The notes under the pieces: generated by a model
Told to the model about the DNA's origin: nothing
Databases searched by the model: none
What the model saw: the letters and a program-made list of their open reading frames with translations, nothing else
NCBI GenBank assembly: GCA_009783975.1
Contig: WRCL01000051.1
Location: 1 to 8,801 of the forward strand
Reading direction: 5' to 3'
Source of the DNA: Micrococcales bacterium
Lineage (GTDB): Bacteria > Actinomycetota > Actinomycetes > Actinomycetales > Cellulomonadaceae
DNA length: 8,801 nt
In this document: positions 5,876 through 8,801 of the stretch, in pieces
Layout: each line of letters opens with the position of its first letter
Position numbering within the stretch: position 1 is the first letter of the stretch
Made by a program: the position numbers and the translations under genes

Positions 5876-6513
5876 CAGATCTCCTCAGGGTTGGCGATCT
5901 GGCCGGTCCCCGCGTCCCAGCGCTGCGCGTCGCGGTGCGGTGTGATGACCAGGTGAGGACGGGTCAGGGACGGGTCAGGCAACGGGGCGATCCCGACGGT
6001 GTCGCCGTGGTCGGCGTGCAGCTGGTCGATCGGGCCCCAGTGCAGCGCCCGTGACGGGCAGGCGGCCACGCACGCGGGGGTGTGGCCCTGTGCGCGCTCG
6101 TCGTAGCACAGGTCGCACTTGGACATGTGGCCGGTCGTGGAGTTGAACTGCGGTGCAGAGTACGGGCAGGCCCACTCGCAGTACCGGCACCCGACGCACT
6201 TGGACGTGTCGACATAGACCGTCCCGTCCTCGCGCCGGGTCATCGCCGTCGTCGGGCACACCTGCACGCACAGGGGGTTGTCGCAGTGGTTGCACGCGAC
6301 CGAGGTGTAGTAGGTGAACACGTTCGGTGTTGCTGTGGCACCGTCGACCTGCCACGACCCACCGGTGTACTCCACCACGCGCCGCCAGGTCACACCCACG
6401 GGCAGGTCGTGCTTGTCCTTGCACGCGACCTGGCACGCTTTGCACCCGGTGCACAACGACTGGTCGAAGAAGAAGCCGTACCCAGCGCCCGGTTCGGTCA
6501 AGCTCTCGGACAT
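5875..6513 (-). CDS. dmsB: DMSO reductase iron-sulfur subunit DmsB
   Basis: This 212-residue protein is DmsB, which carries four [4Fe-4S] clusters and conducts electrons from DmsC to DmsA. All 16 cluster cysteines are present: C21/C24/C27/C31, C74/C77/C82/C86, C106/C109/C112/C116 and C133/C136/C148/C152. The opening GYGFFFDQSLCTGCKAC and the block KCVGCRYCEWACPYSAPQFN are typical of the family, and length is close to the E. coli protein (205). The ATG at 6513 is chosen because GGAGG lies 6 nt upstream and the N-terminus then matches the family; the frame stays open into the end of dmsA but that part is shadow. It starts 11 nt after the dmsA stop and its TGA overlaps the dmsC ATG. There is no signal peptide, as expected for a subunit exported with DmsA. 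Confidence 0.96.
   Translation of the reverse strand: MSESLTEPGAGYGFFFDQSLCTGCKACQVACKDKHDLPVGVTWRRVVEYTGGSWQVDGATATPNVFTYYTSVACNHCDNPLCVQVCPTTAMTRREDGTVYVDTSKCVGCRYCEWACPYSAPQFNSTTGHMSKCDLCYDERAQGHTPACVAACPSRALHWGPIDQLHADHGDTVGIAPLPDPSLTRPHLVITPHRDAQRWDAGTGQIANPEEI
5881..5885 (-). promoter_or_regulatory. Shine-Dalgarno site of dmsC
   Basis: AGGAG on the - strand lies inside the last codons of dmsB, 5 nt before the dmsC ATG. It supports the TGATG junction as the true start. Confidence 0.8.
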
Positions 6514-6519
6514 CGTCTT

Positions 6520-6524
6520 CCTCC
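6520..6524 (-). promoter_or_regulatory. Shine-Dalgarno site of dmsB
   Basis: On the - strand GGAGG lies 6 nt before the dmsB ATG and directly follows the dmsA stop codon, which indicates one transcript and probably coupled translation. Confidence 0.8.
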
Positions 6525-8801
6525 TCAGGCTCGCACGACGTTGGCTGTGGTCGTGTGCACCGCGTTGCCCTTGGCCAGCGGTGTGGGGTGCAACGACGTC
6601 AAGGTGTTCATGCACCCGGCGGTGTCGACCAGGTGCTCGGCGTTGGCCTTGGCTGGTGGCCGGACCTTCTTCTCAGGCCGGTACCAGGCTCCTTGTGGCA
6701 CGGACATCACCCCGGGCATGATCCGTTCGGTGACGCGGGCGGTGATGCGGATCGTGCCGCGGTCGTTGTAGACGAACACCTCGTCGCCGTTGGCGATCCC
6801 GCGGGGCTGGGCGTCCAGGGGGTTGATCCACACGACCTGCGGGTGGGCTTCTTTCAACCAGTCGACGTTGCCGTAGGTCGAGTGCGTCCGGCCTTTGAAG
6901 TGGTGGCCGATGACCTGCAGGGGATACTCGGCCGACGCGCGGGCCTCAGCCTCGCCTTCCCATGTCGGCACGTGCTCAGGCAGCGGTTTGAGGACGTCAC
7001 CAGGCAGCTCGTCACGGAACACGCCGAACTGCCAGGCCTGGGCCATCGCCGCCAGGCGTGAGGAGTACACCTCGATCTTGCCTGAGGGGGTGTCCAGCGG
7101 GTTGGCCGCCGGGTCGGTGCGGAAACCTTCCATGGCGACCACTGGGCCCTTGTTCTTGCGGAAGATGCCCATCTCGCGCCAGGTGTCGTAGTCGGGCAGG
7201 TCGGGGTCGTCGGCACGGCCGGCGTCGATCGTCTCGCGCAGCCACTGCTCACGGGACTTGCCTTCGGTGAACGCGGCTTCGGTGCCCAGGCGCTTGGCCA
7301 GGTCGGTGCAGATGTCAAAGACGCTGCGGCACTGGTACAGCGGCTCGATCGCCTGGGACGAGACGATCCCGTACGCCATCGGCCCGGCGCTCTCACCTGG
7401 GTGGTAGTCGAACTCTTCGGCCGCTGAGGTGCCCGGCAGGACGTAGTCGGCGTACCGTGCCGAGGTCGTGTACTGGATGTCGCACACGACGATGAGCTCG
7501 CACTTGGCCTCGTCCTGCAAGATCTTCACCGAGGCGTTGTTGTCGCCGGTCTGGTTGACCACCGAGTTGCCCGCGTACTGCCAGACCATCTTGACCGGCA
7601 CGTCCAGGCGCACGTTCGTCGGGGTGCCAGCCTCGTCGACCGGGACTTTCATGTCACGCACACCAGGTGCGGGTTTGACCCCGACCCCGGCGTTGAACGT
7701 GTCCATCTTCTCGCCGTGGTCGACCGCGTCGAGCCAGGAGAACACCGAGATGATCTTCTCCGAAGGGTTGGTCGTGCCGTAGTTGAACGGCTGGCCCACA
7801 CCCAGGCTCTGGGCGGACTCGCGGGCGCCGTTGCCGCCGCCGGGGATCCCGACGTTCCCGGTGGCGCAGGCGAGCAGGAAGATCGCCCGGGCGCTGTTCT
7901 CGCCGCAGGCGTGGCGCTGCGGACCCCAGCCCTGGGTGATCGCGCACGGTTTGGCTCCGGCGATGTCGCGTGCGAGCTGGCGGATCCGCGCGGCGGGCAG
8001 GCCGGTGATCTGCGAGGCCCACTGGGGGGTTTTCTCGGTCTTGTCGGGGCCGTCGCCGTCGATGTACGCCCGGTACGACGAGCCGGGTGGTGCCCCTGGT
8101 GGCAGCGTCGCCTCGTCGAAGCCGACGCAGTTGGTGTCGAGGAACTGGTGGTCGTGCAGGTTTTCTGAAACCATGACGTGGATGAGCCCGGCGACCAGTG
8201 CCGCGTCGGTGCCTGGTCGGATCGGAACCCACTGGTCGCCGAGGACCGCAGCGGTCTCGCAGTAGCGCGGGTCGATGACGATGGTGCGCACCGCGTGGGC
8301 CGCTTTGGTCTTCTGGGTGACGAGCAGCTGGCCGCCGCCGGACATCCGTGTCTCGAGCGGGTTGTTGCCGAACATCACCTGCAGCTGGGCGTTCGCGGCG
8401 TCGTCGAACGAGCTGTTGGACACCCACCCGCCGTAGAAGTACGGGTACGCGGCGGTGATCGCCGTCGTGGAGTAGTCCGAGTAGTGGTCGAGGTACCCGC
8501 CCCAGGTGTTCATGAGCCGGGCGAACGGGCTGGCGTCTGGTGGCCACGAGCACGCCATCGTCGACCCGAGCGTCCCGGTGCCGTAGTTGATGTAGATGGC
8601 TTCGTTGCCGTAGTCGGCCTTGATCTGCGCCATCTTCTCGGCGATCTCGTCCAGCGCCTGGTCCCAGGAGATCTCTTCCCACTTCTCCTCGCCGCGTTTG
8701 GTGCCGGCGACACGTTTCATCGGGCGTTTGAGCCGGTCAGGGTTGTAGATCCGGTGACGGATCGACCGGCCGCGCACACAGGCGCGCACCTGCTGGCTGC
8801 C
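6525..8801 (-). CDS. dmsA: DMSO reductase catalytic subunit DmsA (5' end missing)
   Basis: About 758 residues of DmsA are visible. It is the molybdo-bis(molybdopterin guanine dinucleotide) subunit that reduces DMSO and related S- or N-oxides. The frame is open to the window edge, so the Tat leader and the first three cysteines of the N-terminal [4Fe-4S] motif lie outside; the fourth is seen in QQVRACVRGRSIRHRIYNPD. Strong matches to E. coli DmsA include NYGTGTLGSTMACSWPP, FGNNPLETRMSGGG, IDPRYCETA, ITQGWGPQRHACGENSARA, WQYAGNSVVNQ, HSTYGNVDWLKEA, WINPLDAQPRGIANGDEVF and HPTPLAKGNAVHT. The serine of HYSDYST, encoded at 8469-8471, aligns with the molybdenum-ligand Ser176 of the E. coli enzyme. 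A GTG at 8789 is internal, not the start. The enzyme is expected outside the cytoplasm after Tat export. dmsB follows 11 nt downstream, with its ribosome site overlapping the dmsA stop region. Confidence 0.97.
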   Translation of the reverse strand, partial: GSQQVRACVRGRSIRHRIYNPDRLKRPMKRVAGTKRGEEKWEEISWDQALDEIAEKMAQIKADYGNEAIYINYGTGTLGSTMACSWPPDASPFARLMNTWGGYLDHYSDYSTTAITAAYPYFYGGWVSNSSFDDAANAQLQVMFGNNPLETRMSGGGQLLVTQKTKAAHAVRTIVIDPRYCETAAVLGDQWVPIRPGTDAALVAGLIHVMVSENLHDHQFLDTNCVGFDEATLPPGAPPGSSYRAYIDGDGPDKTEKTPQWASQITGLPAARIRQLARDIAGAKPCAITQGWGPQRHACGENSARAIFLLACATGNVGIPGGGNGARESAQSLGVGQPFNYGTTNPSEKIISVFSWLDAVDHGEKMDTFNAGVGVKPAPGVRDMKVPVDEAGTPTNVRLDVPVKMVWQYAGNSVVNQTGDNNASVKILQDEAKCELIVVCDIQYTTSARYADYVLPGTSAAEEFDYHPGESAGPMAYGIVSSQAIEPLYQCRSVFDICTDLAKRLGTEAAFTEGKSREQWLRETIDAGRADDPDLPDYDTWREMGIFRKNKGPVVAMEGFRTDPAANPLDTPSGKIEVYSSRLAAMAQAWQFGVFRDELPGDVLKPLPEHVPTWEGEAEARASAEYPLQVIGHHFKGRTHSTYGNVDWLKEAHPQVVWINPLDAQPRGIANGDEVFVYNDRGTIRITARVTERIMPGVMSVPQGAWYRPEKKVRPPAKANAEHLVDTAGCMNTLTSLHPTPLAKGNAVHTTTANVVRA

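Noticed and set aside
6514..6615. Upstream extension of the dmsB frame into dmsA
   Set aside because: It overlaps the conserved end of DmsA, and a strong ribosome site precedes the ATG at 6513.
7654..8682. A 342-codon open frame on the - strand inside dmsA
   Set aside because: It overlaps the strongly conserved DmsA frame in another phase and its translation is arginine-rich with no family features; it is a GC-driven shadow.
8787..8789. GTG at 8789 as the start of dmsA
   Set aside because: The open frame continues to the window edge, and the residues there belong to the middle of the N-terminal iron-sulfur motif, so the true start is outside the window.

Overview
The DNA is very GC-rich (roughly 70% or more), with strong Shine-Dalgarno sites and GTG as well as ATG starts. 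The gene pair comF then long-form hpf is typical of high-GC Gram-positive bacteria, so the window most likely comes from an actinobacterium (Actinomycetota), plausibly a facultative anaerobe of the Micrococcales. That placement is inferred from gene content and composition, not from a marker gene.

Layout. Bases 14-2680 on the + strand carry three genes: a ComF-type phosphoribosyltransferase, the long-form ribosome hibernation factor Hpf, and a zinc-dependent medium-chain alcohol dehydrogenase. Everything from 2652 to the right edge is on the - strand. Read in its own direction (right to left) this is a DMSO reductase operon: dmsA (catalytic molybdopterin subunit, cut off at the window edge), dmsB (four [4Fe-4S] clusters), dmsC (membrane quinol dehydrogenase anchor), a ferredoxin-like accessory protein with a C-terminal Cys4 knuckle pair, a TorD-family chaperone, then a small HExxH metallopeptidase-like gene whose end overlaps the end of the alcohol dehydrogenase gene by 29 bp. 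Junctions are tight from dmsA to the ferredoxin gene (11 nt gap, TGATG overlap, 7 nt gap) and looser afterwards (48 nt, then 103 nt).

How the genes work together. DmsC would take electrons from menaquinol, DmsB would wire them to DmsA, and DmsA would reduce DMSO or a related S- or N-oxide. TorD is the dedicated chaperone for cofactor insertion into DmsA. The ferredoxin-like protein probably also serves assembly or electron supply, but its exact role is not known to me.

Most notable non-genic feature: an almost perfect 90-nt inverted repeat (two 42-nt arms, 6-nt loop) fills the space between torD and the HExxH gene. It starts 2 nt after the torD stop and ends at the Shine-Dalgarno site of the next gene. 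Each arm contains smaller inverted repeats. It is less GC-rich than its surroundings and looks like a REP/REPIN-type mobile repeat. Other points are a ferredoxin domain with one cluster cysteine replaced by threonine, a leader of hpf full of dyad symmetries, and the apparent absence of secA directly after hpf. No tRNA, rRNA, CRISPR array or transposase gene was seen, and no gene-free stretch exceeds about 110 bases.
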